Below, piece after piece: positions 11,988 to 13,218 of a stretch of 13,218 nt of DNA (its first letter is position 1; the number at the start of each line of letters is the position of its first letter). A program made the position numbers and the translations under genes. The notes under the pieces were generated by a model. The model was not told the origin of the DNA. It worked only from the letters and a program-made list of their open reading frames with translations, and did no database searches. Origin of the DNA: a bacterium (GTDB lineage: Bacteria > Hydrothermota > UBA3072 > B12-G15); the NCBI GenBank assembly GCA_003646055.1, contig QNDZ01000027.1:1-13218 (forward strand). The letters are read 5' to 3'.

Positions 11988-12689
11988 ATGAAAATTAAAG
12001 AAAAATTCTTATTCAGAAAAAGAGGAAAGTCTTATTGGATAAAGAAGATTGATAATACCAAGAAGCCTCTTTTATTATTTATATTATTCTTTTCATCTTT
12101 CCCTGGCATATTGAATGGTAAAGCATATCGTACAATAGGTTGGTGGGATGTGTCATACTTAAATATAAGCATTTTACATCCATCACGAATGTCTGTGAAG
12201 GGAGATGTTTTTCGAATTGGGTTATCTCCCCCTTTGGGTCTGGGAATTGAGATGGATGTGGGGGAGTTTACAGGGATGTTTAAATTAAATGGTGATAATG
12301 AGTTAATGGTAACTTTTGCCCCTATTTACGCCTATTTTGTTCCTTATATAAAATGGGAGTACAAACCTTATCATGTTTTGGGAGGGTCTCCTAAAGACAG
12401 TATAAAAATTTGGGAAGGACAGGTTGTATATCTGTTTTGTGGATTTAGTAATTGGGCAATTGATAAACAGGGGGGTGCAGGGGGTAAATATAGGAGATGT
12501 GGAATAATTTTTTCAAAAACATTTCTTTTGGGGCCATATTCAAATATTCCTTTACGCATTGGAATAGAGATGGGATATATAAGTTTTAAATACGCAGATT
12601 GGGAATCCTTTGTAAGTTCCTTTTATGTTGGAATAACTATTGATTTAAGCGCAACAGGTTGGGCGGGTTTTGGATTAAAAAAGTTTTGA
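11988..12689 (+). CDS. Hypothetical exported protein, probable outer-membrane beta-barrel
   Basis: Not recognised. From ATG 11988 the product is 233 residues. A long basic N-region (1-26, many Lys/Arg) leads to a hydrophobic core (LLLFILFFSSFPG, about 28-40), so it has a signal peptide or anchor. The remainder is rich in Gly, Tyr, Phe and Trp with alternating strands (for example LGIEMDVGEF, VTFAPIYAYFVPYIKW, LRIGIEMGYISF, FYVGITIDLS). It ends in LKKF, and a terminal Phe is the classic end of an outer-membrane barrel. The frame is open up to a TTG at 11961, but that start would lie within the promoter. No ribosome site precedes either start, so a leaderless message is likely. It stands alone, followed by a decayed region. 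Confidence 0.7.
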   Translation: MKIKEKFLFRKRGKSYWIKKIDNTKKPLLLFILFFSSFPGILNGKAYRTIGWWDVSYLNISILHPSRMSVKGDVFRIGLSPPLGLGIEMDVGEFTGMFKLNGDNELMVTFAPIYAYFVPYIKWEYKPYHVLGGSPKDSIKIWEGQVVYLFCGFSNWAIDKQGGAGGKYRRCGIIFSKTFLLGPYSNIPLRIGIEMGYISFKYADWESFVSSFYVGITIDLSATGWAGFGLKKF

Positions 12690-12941
12690 GTATTGACAGA
12701 GGAAAAACTTATTCCTGAATTGAGCGATTTTTATTTTATTCAAAAGGGGTTAATCAACCCAATCTTTGTCTATGGATAGATTCAAAAGGAAGGCTAAAAA
12801 AGATTGTTACACCCAATGGATGGGAGCATTTTTATGAGTATAATTTTGTTGATGGAAAAGAGAGATATAATCCGATTTGATATTTGGGTAAAAGACAAAG
12901 GTGTACTTGTCAATAATTTATGGCCTGAAGATTATAATTGA
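12690..12941 (+). pseudogene. Frameshifted coding remnant
   Basis: No intact gene lies here, but protein-like segments in successive frames join up. Frame A (12690-12779) gives EEKLIPELSDFYFIQKG and ends at TAG just after VYG. The next frame (open from 12719 to 12880) gives WIDSKGRLKKIVTPNGWEH and then FYEYNFVDGKERYNPI. Removing one T from TTT at 12876-12878 continues this as DIWVKDKGVLVNNLWPEDYN to a TGA at 12939-12941. Two indels would thus restore about 80 residues. No family is recognised and no start with a ribosome site is present. It could be a real pseudogene or an assembly error in short T runs. Confidence 0.45.
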
Positions 12942-13218
12942 AGTAGGATATTATTCTGCTGATGCCACATTTTATGGCATTCATGTAGTGGATAGTCTTG
13001 TATATATTGCAGGCCGAGAGAGTTTCTTTGTGGTGAAGCACCTTGGGGCAATTGTGGGTGTGAAGGAAAGAGAAGTGGAGAGGAATTGCCCTGGTATAAG
13101 AGTACAGGATGGTAGGAGAATCGTTATAAGTTATACCCTGAATAAGGTGTCAGATGTGAGGATTGGTATATATAATGTTTTGGGGGAAAGGGTTTTCTTG
13201 TTTGATAAGGACAAAGAA
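12892..13218 (+). pseudogene. 3' part of a second LVIVD/T9SS gene, apparently 5'-truncated
   Basis: This frame is open from 12892 to the window edge (109 codons) and contains no Met and no start with a ribosome site. It reads YGLKIIIEVGYY and then FYGIHVVDSLVYIAG, which is an LVIVD module from which the segment equal to DVSDPTSPS between GLRII and EVGYY is missing. Then follow a linker (VGVKEREVERNCPG) and the opening of a T9SS type A sorting domain (RRIVISYTLNKVSDVRIGIY, NVLGERVF), cut off by the window. It resembles residues ~590-680 of the complete protein at 8717-10891. It may be the end of a decayed paralogue, or of a gene disrupted by the same damage as the segment to its left. Confidence 0.55.

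Noticed and set aside
12693..12698. TTGACA as a promoter after the 233-residue gene
   Set aside because: No acceptable -10 lies 15-19 nt downstream, and no intact gene follows.

Overview
The window looks like a piece of chromosome from an uncultured, probably thermophilic bacterium with a two-membrane envelope. Two proteins end in a Por/type IX (T9SS) type A sorting domain, and a third fragment starts one at the right edge. Short secreted beta-rich proteins, strong AAGGAGGTGAT ribosome sites, and heavy use of AGG/AGA (Arg) and ATA (Ile) codons also fit. The mix of LVIVD-repeat and T9SS cargo recalls candidate divisions such as WOR-3/Stahlbacteria or Hydrothermae. This placement is inference; no marker gene here settles it.

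Left block (1-4859, + strand) is one tightly packed transcription unit of seven genes, most joined by overlapping stop and start codons. In order: the C-terminus of an Mrp/NBP35-type Fe-S carrier ATPase; a TIM-barrel protein of the AP endonuclease 2 / sugar isomerase fold that keeps all nine metal ligands expected from endonuclease IV; the binding protein, ATPase and permease of a Zn/Mn-type ABC importer; a DUF362 protein with two C-terminal 4Fe-4S motifs; and a small exported protein that could form an eight-stranded barrel. Metal import and Fe-S handling are the common theme.

Middle block (4860-8327, - strand) starts at a near-consensus promoter that reads through tRNA-Arg(ACG) into an 893-residue secreted protein only 20 nt further on. 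That gene ends at a strong GC hairpin terminator. Beyond it lies a small acidic-tailed hypothetical gene that has no Shine-Dalgarno and may be leaderless.

Right block (8328-13218, + strand) begins with an AT-rich intergenic region carrying two tandem CRP/FNR-like palindromes. Next come a 724-residue LVIVD-repeat propeller protein with a T9SS tail, a small heat shock protein followed by a TIGR04076 protein whose start overlaps the hsp20 terminator, and a second possibly leaderless exported protein. The block ends in a decayed stretch: a frameshifted coding remnant, then the 3' part of another LVIVD/T9SS gene that runs off the window. No CRISPR array, insertion sequence or integrase was seen.
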